NCBI GenBank assembly: GCA_029777095.1
Contig: JAKOTS010000132.1
Span: 1-56,206 of the forward strand
Direction of reading: 5' to 3'
From: Actinomycetes bacterium
GTDB taxonomy: Bacteria; Actinomycetota; Actinomycetes; Actinomycetales; Microbacteriaceae
Length of the DNA: 56,206 nt
Shown here: in pieces, positions 20,301-30,561 of the stretch
Numbering within the stretch: position 1 is the stretch's first letter
Layout of the letters: the number at the start of each line of letters is the position of its first letter
The notes under the pieces: generated by a model
Databases searched by the model: none
Seen by the model: the letters and a program-made list of their open reading frames with translations, nothing else
Told to the model about the DNA's origin: nothing
Translations under genes and position numbers: made by a program

Positions 20301-23300
20301 CGACGGCGTTCGAGGTGCTCAACCTCTACTCGATCGACGGGGTCACGATCCCGGCAGGCATGAGTGAGTCAGATGTCTCGGTCGGGCTCACGCGCGCGGG
20401 CAGTGGCACGACCAAGTACGTGCTCGGCCTAGCCAAGCTGCTCAAGCCCGCCGACCTCGCCGATGTGATCGGCATCGAGGTGACGTTTGCTCGCACGGGC
20501 AACTTGCCCATCATCGGGGCAGGTGCCACCGGCGAGTTGAACCTCACGTGGCAGTTGCGCTCGACGCAACGCACGGGTGGAGCGGCGATCGTCGAGAGCA
20601 ACGCCCCGATCGTCAACGTTGCAGGCACGCAGATCGACAGCCCCGGTCGCATCGTGTGCCCGGGTACCGGTTGCAGCACTGGCGACGCCACGGCGACCGA
20701 CGACTTCAAGATCGTCGCTGGCGAGTACGCGGTGACGACCTCGAAGCGGATCAACCCGACCGCGGTCGCCGAGAACGGTTCGAAGGCCTACACCAGCACG
20801 CTGACCGCACGCCCGACGGGTACGGCACGCACGACGCTGCTTACTGTGACGGACTTCTCGCCGACGTTCTGGAACACGATGGACTACGTCGAGTCGAGCA
20901 TTCGCGTTCCGGCACCGGCAAACCAGGTCAAGGTGGATTTCCTTGTTGACGACGACGCCACCAGTGACGTCGAATACCGCCTGGTTGGCAGCGAGCTCCT
21001 CGCGTACTGCAACGGTGTGCCGCTCGACGCGAGCTCGCCCTGCATCGTGGAGGGCTCTTGGAGCGCCGTAGCGAGTGGCAACAACGTGACCCTTGGGCTG
21101 CCTGGCGGGGTTGACGCGGCCACCGTCGTTGGCGTCCGCTATGAGATTCGTCGCGTGGTTGACGGCGCGGTCGAGCAGTGGGAGCGTCCGCACAACCCGC
21201 AGCTGAACATCACGCTCCTGACCTCGCGCCGTGACACGCTGCGGAGCGACCCGACGACGCTGGTTTCGACCACGCGTCCGGACCTTGCCCCGAACCCCGG
21301 CGAGACCGTCGCTGGCACGATCTCAAACTCGCTGTCCACGTCCGGTGTCGCCCAGTTTGGGCCGGCGCAGGTGTTCACCGATGACGAGACCGCTGAAGCC
21401 ACGACGCAGGTGACCCACCTGGCAAACTCGATCAAGGTGACGAAGACGCGCGGCTCGACCAACACGGTCAACCCCGCAGGCCCGATCAACTTCGTGATGC
21501 AGGTGGAGAACACCGGCAAGTGGGACATGACGGGCTTCGAGGTCACCGACCAGGTCGGGCTCATCGACGGTGTTTCGCCGCTGGTCGAACCCCTCCCGAA
21601 GGCCTACAGCTTCTCGATCACCGGCCCTGGCGCCCCCGCGGCGGGGGACACCGGCTTCACGGCCTCACTGAACGAGACCACCGGCCTGCTCTCGATCACC
21701 AACAGCAAGCAGGGCTTCGTCTTCAAGTCGGGCTGGAAGTTGACGATCACGGCGCCGCTGCGCTTCCGTCCGGGCCTTTCGCCCGACACGACGGTGACGA
21801 ACTCGATCACCGCGACGTCGGATCGCGACTTCGAGAAGTGTGAGTCGACGACCACCGACCTTATTCCCAAGGCCGTCGGATCGAACGTGCCCGACTGCAC
21901 CGCCGACACCGCAGTGGTGCCGCGCGCAAGCGCGACCGTGGCGATGAAGAAGTGGGTCAAGGGTGACGGCGCGGGCGACCCCGCCACCACTCGCGACGAC
22001 CTCGGCGTGCTGAACGTGCGTGGCACAGCCGCTGACTGTGACCCGGCGATCTCGGGCCTCACCAGCGACGGTTTCACCTCGTACCCCTGTGCACCGATCA
22101 CCCGCCCCGGCGGCGAGGCGTCCTGGCGTCTTGACTTCATGAACACCGGCAACACGAACGCGAAGGTCGTTGCGGCCGTCGACGTGCTGCCCGACGTGGG
22201 AGACCGCGGCGTGATTGTGGGCAGCGCTCGCGGCTCGCAGTTCGCAGTGACGATGCTCGGCCAGCTGAGCGATAACCTCGCCACGCTCGCCGATGGCCAG
22301 TACGGGACTGTTCGTGGCTACGTCTCGAACGTGGTGCTCAACGCGGCGTGCAACACGAACGCGGTGCAGGTGCACACGGCACTCGCCACTCCGAACGCGG
22401 GCTGCAACTTCGGTTGGGTCGAGTTCGACGCGAGCACGCCCGAGTCAGAGCTCGAAGGGGCGAAGAGCATCAAGTTTGTGACGGAGTTCTCGAACCCTAA
22501 CAACGCGGTGCCCGGCCCCGGTCTTCGCCCCGGCGAGACGCTGCAGCTCACGTTCAACACGCGCACGCCGTTCCTGCTCCCGGCTGCAAGTGCAGACCCC
22601 GAGGGCACTCCGGTGGCGTACAACTCGTTCGCTGGTTCGTCGCGCACCGTGGCAACCACGACGCAGCCCGAGCGTGCAGAGCTGGTGCTTGAGCCGCAGC
22701 GCGTGGGCATCGCCACCGCGACCGGTCAGCTGAACCTGCAGAAGATTGTGGATGCCCCGGCCTTCGCAAGCAGCATCCAACTCCCGACCGACTACGAGTT
22801 CTTGGTGACGTGTGTCTCGGGCGGCGAAGCGGTCACGCTGCTGAACGCGGCAGGCGGCGACGCGAGCAAGCCCAAGGTGCTTGCCAACGGCGACGTCTAC
22901 CTCTACAACAACCAGACCGGACCGGTGAACCTGCCGCTGTTCGCAGACTGCAACATCACGGAGACGAACCCGCCCGCGGGTGTCACCGTGACGGCACCTT
23001 CGATCGACGTGGTCGCCGAGCGCGACCTCAGCGAAGACCCGGCCATCTGGCAGCCCTACATCGGTGACACCCAGACGGGCAAGCTCGTCATCACGAACGA
23101 GTTCCACATGGGTGGCTTCGAAGTGTCGAAGACTGTGGATGCCGGTACTGCTGTTGATCAAGACGGCACGGCCATCGCATACGACCAGAAGTTCGACTTC
23201 ACCGTGACGTGCGAGTACCTGGGTCAGGAGGCCGTGCCCACGGCCGACCGCAGCTTCTCGCTGGGTGACGGTGAGAAGAAGCGCTTCGACGGGATCCCGA

Positions 23301-24547
23301 CGGGTGCAGTCTGCACCGTGTCGGAGACTGACCGCGGCCTCGCCGGGTCGACCGAGATCACGCTGACGCAAGACGGTGTTCCTAGCGTCGCAACGGGCAT
23401 CTCGCTGGGCTTCACGGTTGGCGACGAGACCGCGATCACCTCGGTGAATTTCGAGAACCTGATGACGGTCGGTTCGCTTGAGGTCGAGAAGTTCGTCACG
23501 GGAGCCGGCGCGGCCGACTTCGGTCAGGGGCCCTTCAAGATGCAGATCGTCTGCGTGCTCGATGGTGCCGATCCCGACACCGTCTACAACGGCACGCTGA
23601 TCCTCGGCGGCGCCGAGCCCTTGGCGAAGCAGATCGACAACCTGCCTACCGGCGCCGAGTGCACCGTGACCGAGATCGACGCCGCCGGTGCGCAAGACAC
23701 CACCGTGTCGACGAACCCCGTCGTGATCGGAGTGAACGACGTCGTAACGGTCACCGTCACGAACACGTTCACGATCGGCTCGCTCGAGATCGAGAAGCGG
23801 ATCGAGGGCCCCGGCGCGGCGCTCTACGGTGCAGGCCCCTTCGAGATCACGATCACGTGCACGCTCGACGGGCGCCCGGTACGCGTGCCGGGTGGTGCGA
23901 GCCGCGTGCTCGACGCTGCCGGCAACTACACGGCGCTCTACGCCTCGCTGCCCGTCGGCGCGGAGTGTGGCATCGAAGAGAGCGACACCGGCGGCGCGAC
24001 CACGGTCGAGATTCTCGACGACGCCTCGAACCCGATCACCGCGGTCACGATCACGAACGCCGTGGCGCCGACCCAGGTCGCCATCGTCAACACGTTCGAG
24101 CTCGGTGCCATCGAGGTCGAGAAGTACGTGTGGGGCGACCCGAACGGTGACCACGCCAAGCGCGTGTTCGAGATCGAGTTGACCTGCTTCTGGCAGGGAT
24201 CGGCGCTCCAAATCCCCGGCGGGGCAACTCGCCAGATCACCATCACCGACGGTGTGCGCTACAGCGACCTTCCGGTCGGTGCGGACTGCACGCTCGTCGA
24301 GACCGACAACGGCGGCGCCGTGCTCACCACGATGACGCCTGAGAACGGTGCGGATGCCTCAACAGCACGCGTGACGGTCGAAGCTGGGGCCGCGGCATCC
24401 ATCGTCGTCGACAACACGTACGAGATCGGACTGCCCCTCACGGGTGGCCAGATCGCGCTGTGGGCCGTGCCGTTCGGTGCGATCCTGCTGCTCGCCGGTG
24501 GCGGGTTCGTGGTCGCCGGAATGGTGCGTCGCCGCCAGAACGCGTAA
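17354..24547 (+). pseudogene. Second giant LPXTG surface protein, interrupted by an in-frame TAA
   Basis: A paralogue of the gene at 8161 with the same order of parts: signal peptide (MKKRTFGALAAIFALVFGG, cleavage near AMAAG), an N-terminal domain with a conserved Cys pair (VGCSSTTSPGC; VGCSTITDLGC in the paralogue), DUF11-like modules, five DUF5979-like repeats (from about 22,720) and a sortase signal (LPLTG, hydrophobic helix, RRRQNA). About 2,397 residues. Codon 552 is TAA (19007-19009), yet the same frame stays open for 5.5 kb on both sides with homologous sequence. If the stop is real, the product is a secreted 551-residue fragment without an anchor. A CAA-to-TAA change, readthrough or a base-call error are possible. 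Confidence 0.82.
19007..19009 (+). other. In-frame TAA interrupting giant gene 2
   Basis: The frame before (TLTSKVT) and after (DSTVGSKSLIISDP) is the same and continues the protein family. There is no ribosome site or good start codon directly after the stop, so separate translation of the 3' part is unlikely. Confidence 0.8.
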
Positions 24548-24589
24548 GCAGCAGGTGCGCAGAGCGCACGCGCTGCACCCGCAGGCATG

Positions 24590-24629
24590 AAAAGACCCGC
24601 ACAGCTTCTCGAGGCTGTGCGGGTCTTTT
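24590..24629 (+). terminator. Strong intrinsic terminator after giant gene 2
   Basis: A perfect 16-bp stem: AAAAGACCCGCACAGC (24590-24605) and GCTGTGCGGGTCTTTT (24614-24629), with an 8-nt loop TTCTCGAG. It ends in TTTT and starts with AAAA, so it can work in both directions. Confidence 0.92.
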
Positions 24630-24663
24630 CGCGCTTCCGTTCGGGCGAAGCCGCGCCCGCCGG

Positions 24664-24669
24664 TAGACT
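24664..24669 (+). promoter_or_regulatory. -10 element of purA
   Basis: TAGACT in CGGTAGACTGG, about 63 nt before the purA ATG. The leader carries a GGGGG ribosome site at 24720-24724. Confidence 0.45.
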
Positions 24670-24732
24670 GGTGGATGGCCGTTCGAGCCGTACGGCGCCA
24701 CTCGGGCGTCCGTTCCTCAGGGGGTACTTCCA

Positions 24733-26019
24733 ATGCCAGGAATCGTGATCGTTGGCGTCCAGTGGGGCGACGAGGGCAAGGGCAAGGCGACAGACTTGCT
24801 CGGCAGTCGCATTGACTGGGTCGTCAAGTTCAACGGCGGCAACAACGCGGGCCACACCGTCGTCATCGGCGACGAGAAGTACGCGCTGCACCTCTTGCCT
24901 TCGGGCATCCTGACTCCCGGCGTAACGCCGGTGATCGGCAACGGCGTCGTGGTCGACATCGAGGTGCTGTTCCACGAGATCGAGGCGCTCAACGCGCGCG
25001 GTCTCGATACCTCGAAGCTCAAGATCAGCGCCAACGCGCATGTGATCACGCAGTACCACCGCACGATCGACAAGGTCACCGAGCGCTTCCTCGGCAAGCG
25101 CATGATCGGCACGACCGGTCGCGGCATCGGCCCGGCCTATGCCGACAAGATCAACCGCGTGGGCATCCGCATGCAAGACCTGTTCGACGAGAACATTTTG
25201 CGTCAAAAGGTCGAGGGTGCGCTCGACCAGCGCAACCACCTGCTGGTCAAGGTGTTCAACCGTCGCGCGATCACGGTCGACGAGATCATGACAGAACTGC
25301 TCTCGTATGCAGATCGCCTGCGCCCGATGGTGGCCGACACCGGCCTGCTGCTCAGCGAGGCGCTCGACCGCGGCGAGACCGTGCTGTTCGAGGGCGGCCA
25401 GGCGACGATGCTCGACATCGACCACGGCACTTACCCCTTCGTCACCTCCTCGTCGGCGACGTCCGGCGGCGCGGCGATCGGTTCGGGCGTTGCCCCGAAC
25501 AAGCTCGACCGCATCGTGGGTATCGTCAAGGCGTACACGACGCGCGTTGGTTCGGGCCCGTTCCCGACCGAGCTCTTCGATGCGTCGGGCGAGTTCCTGC
25601 GTTCGCGAGGCTTCGAGTTCGGCACTACCACCGGCCGGCCCCGCCGCGTCGGCTGGTACGACGCGCCGATCACGCGCTACGCGACCCGCATTAACGGCCT
25701 CACCGACCTCGTGCTCACCAAGCTCGACATCCTCACCGGTCTCAAGACCATCCCGGTGTGTGTCGCGTATGACGTCGACGGTGTGCGCTTCGAGGAGGTG
25801 CCGGTCAACCAGACCGACTTCCACCACGCCGTGCCGATCTACGAAGAGTTCCACGGCTGGAGCGAAGACATCTCCGGTGTTCGCCGTTTCGAAGACCTCC
25901 CGATTCGGGCGCAAGAGTACGTGCTGGCGCTAGAGGCCATGAGTGGCACCCGCATCTCGGTGATCGGTGTCGGCGCCGACCGCGAGGCGGTCATCGTGCG
26001 CCACGACCTGACCGACTGA
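24733..26019 (+). CDS. purA: Adenylosuccinate synthetase
   Basis: Converts IMP to adenylosuccinate with GTP and aspartate, the first committed step to AMP. 428 residues, standard length. The N-terminal [17 protein letters not shown] carries the P-loop-like GTP site and catalytic Asp; NNAGHTVV has the catalytic His. The signature [15 protein letters not shown] and the guanine-binding TKLDILTGL are present. The next gene starts 1 nt after the stop, so the two are probably co-transcribed. Other pur genes in the window lie on the opposite strand 9 kb or more away. Confidence 0.97.
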   Translation: MPGIVIVGVQWGDEGKGKATDLLGSRIDWVVKFNGGNNAGHTVVIGDEKYALHLLPSGILTPGVTPVIGNGVVVDIEVLFHEIEALNARGLDTSKLKISANAHVITQYHRTIDKVTERFLGKRMIGTTGRGIGPAYADKINRVGIRMQDLFDENILRQKVEGALDQRNHLLVKVFNRRAITVDEIMTELLSYADRLRPMVADTGLLLSEALDRGETVLFEGGQATMLDIDHGTYPFVTSSSATSGGAAIGSGVAPNKLDRIVGIVKAYTTRVGSGPFPTELFDASGEFLRSRGFEFGTTTGRPRRVGWYDAPITRYATRINGLTDLVLTKLDILTGLKTIPVCVAYDVDGVRFEEVPVNQTDFHHAVPIYEEFHGWSEDISGVRRFEDLPIRAQEYVLALEAMSGTRISVIGVGADREAVIVRHDLTD

Positions 26020-26020
26020 C

Positions 26021-27298
26021 ATGCTGTTCTGGGTCGGTGGCTATGGTGCCGACCTGTCGGCGATGGGCGGCCGGAGCGAGGGCATCGGCACGCTGACGGC
26101 AGGCGCGGTCGACACCGCGTGGTCGTCGGGCTCGCTCTCGTTCGGCAGGCTTGCGACCCGTGCGCCGTCGCCCTCACCGTCATGGTTGGCTGCGCACCCG
26201 ACCCTCGACGTCGTCTACGCGGCGCATGAGGGCGCGGGCGCGATTGCCGCGTACGAGCGTGCTGACGTGATGCGATTGCGGCCGCTCGGGCGTTCGCTGC
26301 GCGTCGGCGAGAGCCCGTGCCACATCGCAGTCGCACCCGACGGCGCATTTCTCGTCGTCACTTGCTACGGCGACGGCCGGGTGGTGCGGGTCTCGCTCGA
26401 CGCCCAGGGCGGACTCGCCGGGGCGATCGTGGTCACCGACGACGTGATCCGCGATCCGCACGGGGCCGATGCGCATGGCGACGAGCGCGACGTCTTCACC
26501 GCCGCCGCGATTCGCGACCTCCGCGCGATGGCGGCTGCCCTGGCCGAGGACGCGCGAGTCGAGGCCGTGAGCGTGGCACGTGAGGGCTACGACGGCACGG
26601 ATGCGGGCGCCAACGCCCTCGACGGCGGCGCAGGTGCAGACGCTGACGTTCCCGGTGCTTCCGCAGCTCCCGACATCGACCAGGCGCCCCCGCGCGTCTC
26701 GCACGCGCACGCGAGCGCGTTCCTGCCCGACGGACGCATTGCGACGACCGATCTCGGCTTCGACGCCGTGCGCATCTGGAAGGTCGCCTCGAACACGCTG
26801 AAGGCCGACCACGTTGTGGCGCTGCCCAAGGGTTCAGGCCCGCGGCACATGACCGTGCACCCGAGCGGCCACCTGCACGTCGTGACCGAGTACTCGTGTG
26901 AGGTCTTCACGCTTGCGCCCGGACCTCACGGGCGCTGGGGCGTCGTTGCGGGCGTGCCCGTGTCGGGCGATGCGCGGGCCGGGTTCGATTTTCCGTCAGA
27001 GCTGAGCGCGGGGCGCAAAGGCGAGTTTTTGTACGCCGGTGTCCGCGGCAGCGACGCAATTGCGACGCTCAAGGTGCGTGGTTCGGGCGAACGCGTCGAA
27101 CCGATCGCCATGGTCGAGAGCGGCGGCGACTGGCCGCGGCATCACCTGGTCGAGCAAGACACGCTCCTGGTTGCCAACCAGCTCTCTGGCGAGGTGACCT
27201 CGCTCCCGATATCTGAGCGTTCGGGTGTTCCCGGCCGGGTGCGGCACCGCAGCGAGGCCGGGTCGCCCTCGTGCATCCTGCCCGCGCGCGTCGACTGA
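26021..27298 (+). CDS. Lactonase-family (6-phosphogluconolactonase-like) beta-propeller protein
   Basis: 425 residues of the YbhE/cytosolic lactonase family, a seven-bladed propeller. It opens with LFWVGGYGADLSAMGGRSEGIG. The blade motifs SPCHIAVAPDGAFLVVTCYGDG, HAHASAFLPDGRIATTDLGFD and GSGPRHMTVHPSGHLHVVTEYS are typical. Between residues about 145 and 222 it carries roughly 75 extra residues rich in Ala, Asp and Gly, which makes it longer than the usual 330-360. The start follows the purA stop by 1 nt, suggesting coupling. It may hydrolyse 6-phosphogluconolactone or another lactone; family members are often misassigned. It ends at a strong terminator. Confidence 0.83.
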   Translation: MLFWVGGYGADLSAMGGRSEGIGTLTAGAVDTAWSSGSLSFGRLATRAPSPSPSWLAAHPTLDVVYAAHEGAGAIAAYERADVMRLRPLGRSLRVGESPCHIAVAPDGAFLVVTCYGDGRVVRVSLDAQGGLAGAIVVTDDVIRDPHGADAHGDERDVFTAAAIRDLRAMAAALAEDARVEAVSVAREGYDGTDAGANALDGGAGADADVPGASAAPDIDQAPPRVSHAHASAFLPDGRIATTDLGFDAVRIWKVASNTLKADHVVALPKGSGPRHMTVHPSGHLHVVTEYSCEVFTLAPGPHGRWGVVAGVPVSGDARAGFDFPSELSAGRKGEFLYAGVRGSDAIATLKVRGSGERVEPIAMVESGGDWPRHHLVEQDTLLVANQLSGEVTSLPISERSGVPGRVRHRSEAGSPSCILPARVD

Positions 27299-27321
27299 CA
27301 CGCACCTCGGCAAAATGAACG

Positions 27322-27360
27322 CGAGTGGATGCCGCGGCACGGGGCCGCGGCATCCACTCG
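27322..27360. terminator. Bidirectional terminator made from a GGATGCC motif pair
   Basis: A perfect 16-bp stem: CGAGTGGATGCCGCGG (27322-27337) and CCGCGGCATCCACTCG (27345-27360), loop CACGGGG. It sits between convergent genes and contains GGATGCC and its complement, the heptamer over-represented across the window. Confidence 0.85.
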
Positions 27361-27363
27361 TCG

Positions 27364-28533
27364 TTAGAACTTCGCGTCCTGCTTCGGTATCCAGACTTGC
27401 TTCACGATCAGCAGCAGCGAGGCGGTGACGGGGATCGCGACCAGCGCGCCGACGAGCCCGAGCAGGGTGCCGCCGACCAGCGCACCGATCACCACGAGCG
27501 AGCCGGGGATCGAGATCGTCTTGTTCATCACCTTGGGTGTGAGGAAATATGCCTCGAGCTGAATATAAGCGAGGTAGATGACCGCGAAGAGCAGTGCGAG
27601 CAGCGGGCTCGAGAAGAGCGCGATGACGCTCGCGGCGACCCAGTACAGCACCGAACCGATGAGCGGAATCAGGGTAATGAAGAAGGCGAGCAGCGCCATC
27701 AACGCCGGGAACGGCAGCCCCAGGATCAAGTGCAGGAAGAACGCAATGATCGAGTTGCACGCCGCCAGGATCACCATGCCGATGAGGTAGCCACCAACCG
27801 AGTCGGTGATCTGATCGGTGAGGTTCGCGATCGTGGCACGCGAGCGGGCAGGCATGACGCGGTAGAACGCGAGCTTCATCGTGCTGAGCGACGCGAGGAA
27901 GTAGAGCGTCAGTACGACAACGATGAACGAGCCCGAGACGGCGCCCACAACGCCGGCACCGAACTGTAGCGCGCCGCCGCCGATCGCCATCAGGTTTGAA
28001 GGGTTCGAGATGAACGACTTGGCCTGGTTGACGAGATCGGCGAGGTTGGCGCCGAAGGTGGCGGTGACTTGCTTGTAGAAATCGGTCTGTTGGAAGTCGG
28101 TGAGCGCCGCGGGAATGGATGCCGCGAACTGCGCGATTTGCTGGATCACCGGCGGCAGGATCAGCAACACCACTCCGGTCATCACGAGCAGGAAGCTCGC
28201 GAAGACGATGAGGATGCCCCAGCCCCGCTTGACGCCGTGGCGTTCGAGCCTGCGCACGATTGGGTCGAGACCCAGCGCGACGAACAACGCCAAGACGACG
28301 TAGATCAGGACGGTCGAGAGCGACTTCAGCGCGATGCCGAGCAGGATCGCGGAAAGCACGCCCAGCGTGACGACGAACCCCGTCGCGAAGGGATGTGAGA
28401 ACTTCGTCGCCACCTCAGGATCGGGTGCAGCGCTGGGTCGAGGAGGGGTGCCGGGAGGCATGCCGTCACGGGCAGCGCTCCCGCTGGACGCCGTCGTCGA
28501 GCGAGGGGTCTTGCGGGCGGGGCGGAGACTCAT
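27364..28533 (-). CDS. AI-2E family (PF01594) membrane transporter
   Basis: A 389-residue polytopic membrane protein with about eight hydrophobic segments in the family's pairwise layout: a helix pair after residue 50, a soluble middle region (about 130-195), then helix clusters near 200-370. The family signature LGLPFPALMALLAFFITLIPLIG is present. Residues 1-45 are a Pro/Ser-rich cytosolic tail. Family members have been linked to AI-2 export or Na+/H+ antiport; the substrate is not predictable here. The ATG at 28533 is preferred over the GTG at 28539 because TAGAGT lies 6 nt before it. It is divergent from chorismate mutase. Confidence 0.88.
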   Translation of the reverse strand: MSLRPARKTPRSTTASSGSAARDGMPPGTPPRPSAAPDPEVATKFSHPFATGFVVTLGVLSAILLGIALKSLSTVLIYVVLALFVALGLDPIVRRLERHGVKRGWGILIVFASFLLVMTGVVLLILPPVIQQIAQFAASIPAALTDFQQTDFYKQVTATFGANLADLVNQAKSFISNPSNLMAIGGGALQFGAGVVGAVSGSFIVVVLTLYFLASLSTMKLAFYRVMPARSRATIANLTDQITDSVGGYLIGMVILAACNSIIAFFLHLILGLPFPALMALLAFFITLIPLIGSVLYWVAASVIALFSSPLLALLFAVIYLAYIQLEAYFLTPKVMNKTISIPGSLVVIGALVGGTLLGLVGALVAIPVTASLLLIVKQVWIPKQDAKF

Positions 28534-28545
28534 GGTCACACTCTA
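28534..28545 (-). promoter_or_regulatory. Leaderless promoter of the AI-2E family gene
   Basis: TAGAGT (reverse complement of 28540-28545), 6 nt, ATG at 28533. On the other strand TAGTCT at 28578-28583 is the likely -10 of chorismate mutase. Confidence 0.5.
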
Positions 28546-28620
28546 GGGCCACGGCGTCCGAGCGCCCAGGTGCGCGCTAGTCTCGATGTAAATCTTGCGT
28601 GCGCGATGGAGGGATCAACG

Positions 28621-28923
28621 ATGGTCAATGCAAACGAGACACCCCAGGAGCAACTGCTGCGCCTGCGCGCAAGCATTGACAACATTGATGCTGCACTCAT
28701 CTATATGCTCGCCGAGCGTTTTCGCTGCACCCAGCAGGTCGGCGAGCTGAAGGCGACCAACGCGATGCCACCGAGCGACCCGGCCCGCGAGGCTCGTCAG
28801 ACCGCCCGTTTGCGCACGCTCGCGCTCGACGCCGACCTCGATCCTGACTTCGCTGAGAAGTGGCTGAACTTCGTCGTTGCAGAAGTGATTCACCACCACG
28901 AGCGCATCGCCAGCGAGCGCTAG
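28621..28923 (+). CDS. Chorismate mutase, AroQ type
   Basis: A 100-residue all-helical chorismate mutase: converts chorismate to prephenate for phenylalanine and tyrosine. The pattern LRLRASIDNIDAALIYMLAERF, QQVGELKA and DPAREARQTARL gives the Arg, Lys, Asp and Arg positions typical of AroQ active sites. Start at 28621 is chosen for the GGAGGG site at 28608-28613; an in-frame upstream ATG at 28570 precedes the -10 box TAGTCT (28578-28583) and is therefore unlikely. No signal peptide, so a cytosolic form. Actinobacterial enzymes of this size often depend on DAHP synthase for full activity, which cannot be checked here. Confidence 0.9.
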   Translation: MVNANETPQEQLLRLRASIDNIDAALIYMLAERFRCTQQVGELKATNAMPPSDPAREARQTARLRTLALDADLDPDFAEKWLNFVVAEVIHHHERIASER

Positions 28924-29005
28924 CCAAACGCGGGCCATCCCGCTCCCTCCCGCGTCTTTCCGCGAAAAAACGGGACACTATCGGTGTTCGGAGTGCCCTC
29001 TTCTT

Positions 29006-29241
29006 TTGGGGCGCCGGTTGTTTCGTGCTAGCTTCGAAGGAGGCCTTTGCGGGCCTCACGACCAGTCCGCGCTCGAAAGTAGCCGCCTCAGGTGGGCAGT
29101 TTTCGAGCGTATGGTGCACGGATTATCGCTGATGGCCCGATGTCTTCAGCTTGAGTAGGCGCGCTTGTTCGCGTGTGCCGATAGCCGTGACCCGGGCGCG
29201 ACCGATGCGGTACTGGTAGTTCGCCGCCGAGGTAGACAGCT
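29006..29241 (+). promoter_or_regulatory. proV promoter and long, possibly structured leader
   Basis: The only gene-free stretch above 300 bp runs from 28924 to 29241. It contains a good promoter: TTGGGG (29006-29011), 17-bp spacer, TAGCTT (29029-29034), predicting a start near 29041 and a leader of about 200 nt. The leader holds GAGGCC-N6-GGCCTC just after the start, then a long hairpin closed by CGCTCGAAA and TTTCGAGCG (about 29072-29111), and later GC-rich helices. I could not match it to a known riboswitch consensus. A GTG start at 29242 lacks a strong ribosome site. Confidence 0.45.
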
Positions 29242-30561
29242 GTGTCAGTCGAACACGCACTCGAGGCTAAAAACCTCTTCAAAGTATTTGGCCGCAACCC
29301 GAAGCAGGCCATCGCACGACTTCAGGCGGGGCAAACCCGTGCCGAAGTTGCCGACGCTGGCACGGCCGCAGTCATCGATGCAAGTTTCACCGTCAAGCGC
29401 GGCGAAATCTTCGTGATCATGGGCCTCTCGGGCTCAGGTAAGTCAACGATCATCCGCATGCTGAACGGCCTGCTTGAGCCGAGCTCGGGCGAGGTCATCG
29501 TTCACGGCAAGAGCGTGACGGATGCCTCAGCCGCCGAGCTTCGTGCGATTCGCCGCTCATCCATCTCGATGGTGTTCCAGCACTTCGCCCTGTTGCCGCA
29601 CCGCACGGTGATCGACAACGCGGCCTACGCGCTTGAGATTCAGGGCGTCGCGAAGGAAGAGCGGCTCGCCCGGGCGCGCGAGATTCTCGACAAGGTCGGG
29701 CTCGGCGACCGTCCCGATGCGTTCCCCGACGAGCTTTCTGGCGGTATGCGCCAGCGCGTCGGCCTTGCACGCGCGCTGACGGCGGGCACCGACATCCTGC
29801 TCATGGACGAAGCGTTCTCGGCGCTCGACCCGCTGATCCGTCGCGAGATGCAGGAGCAGCTCGTCGAGCTGCAGCAGGAGCTGGGCCGCACAATCGTCTT
29901 CATCACGCACGACCTCAACGAGGCAATGTTCCTCGGTGACCGCATCGCGGTGATGCGCGATGGCCGCATCGTGCAGCTCGGCACGCCCGAAGAGATTCTC
30001 ACCGACCCGGCGAATGACTACGTCGCCCAGTTCGTGCAGGATGTGGACCGCGCGCGCGTGCTCACCGCCAGCGCCGTGATGGAACCGCCAGGGCTCACCA
30101 CACCAATCAGCGCCGGCGTGCGCGGCGCCCTTCGCGTGATGCGAGAGTTTCAGGCCAGCGTCGTCTTCGCGGTCGAGAATCGTCGACTCGTTGGCGTTGT
30201 CACCGACCGCGCGGTCATCCGTGCGGTGAAGGCCGGCCAGACCGACCTGCGGAGCGTCGTCGACCCCTCGGTCCTCACGGTCGGTCCAGACGACCTGCTC
30301 ACCGATATCGTCGAACGCGCTGTCGAGACCCCAGTCCCGCTGGCCGTCGTTGACAAGAACCGCCGCCTGATCGGTGTGATCCCGCGCGTCACCCTGCTCG
30401 CGGCGCTCGGCAACGTGCCCGCGACCACGCGCGAGATCGCCATCGTGCAGAGTCCGCTCGAGATGGTGGCCGAGTTCACAACGCTTGTGGATGCCCCGCC
30501 CCCAGGCCCTGCGCCGGTGTCGCCCACCGCGCCCGCCGCTTCGACCGGAGGTGTGAGCTAA
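29242..30561 (+). CDS. proV: Glycine betaine/proline ABC transporter ATP-binding subunit
   Basis: Drives osmoprotectant import, 439 residues. The N-terminal helical extension typical of ProV/OpuAA (about 1-45) precedes the ATPase: Walker A GLSGSGKST, Q-loop MVFQHFALLPHR, signature LSGGMRQRVGLARAL, Walker B ILLMDEAFSALD, and H-loop ITHD. After about residue 270 there are two CBS modules (about 280-395) that in this family sense ionic strength or cyclic di-AMP. A Pro-rich tail follows. The TAA stop shares one base with the ATG of proW. The order V-W-X is that of the classical operon. Confidence 0.93.
   Translation: MSVEHALEAKNLFKVFGRNPKQAIARLQAGQTRAEVADAGTAAVIDASFTVKRGEIFVIMGLSGSGKSTIIRMLNGLLEPSSGEVIVHGKSVTDASAAELRAIRRSSISMVFQHFALLPHRTVIDNAAYALEIQGVAKEERLARAREILDKVGLGDRPDAFPDELSGGMRQRVGLARALTAGTDILLMDEAFSALDPLIRREMQEQLVELQQELGRTIVFITHDLNEAMFLGDRIAVMRDGRIVQLGTPEEILTDPANDYVAQFVQDVDRARVLTASAVMEPPGLTTPISAGVRGALRVMREFQASVVFAVENRRLVGVVTDRAVIRAVKAGQTDLRSVVDPSVLTVGPDDLLTDIVERAVETPVPLAVVDKNRRLIGVIPRVTLLAALGNVPATTREIAIVQSPLEMVAEFTTLVDAPPPGPAPVSPTAPAASTGGVS

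Noticed and set aside
28570..28620. Upstream in-frame start for chorismate mutase (17 extra residues)
   Set aside because: It precedes the probable -10 box at 28578-28583 and lacks a ribosome site, while the ATG at 28621 has GGAGGG.
29041..29241. proV leader considered as a cyclic di-AMP (ydaO) or glycine riboswitch
   Set aside because: The conserved blocks of those riboswitches that I know could not be found by eye. It is reported only as a structured leader.
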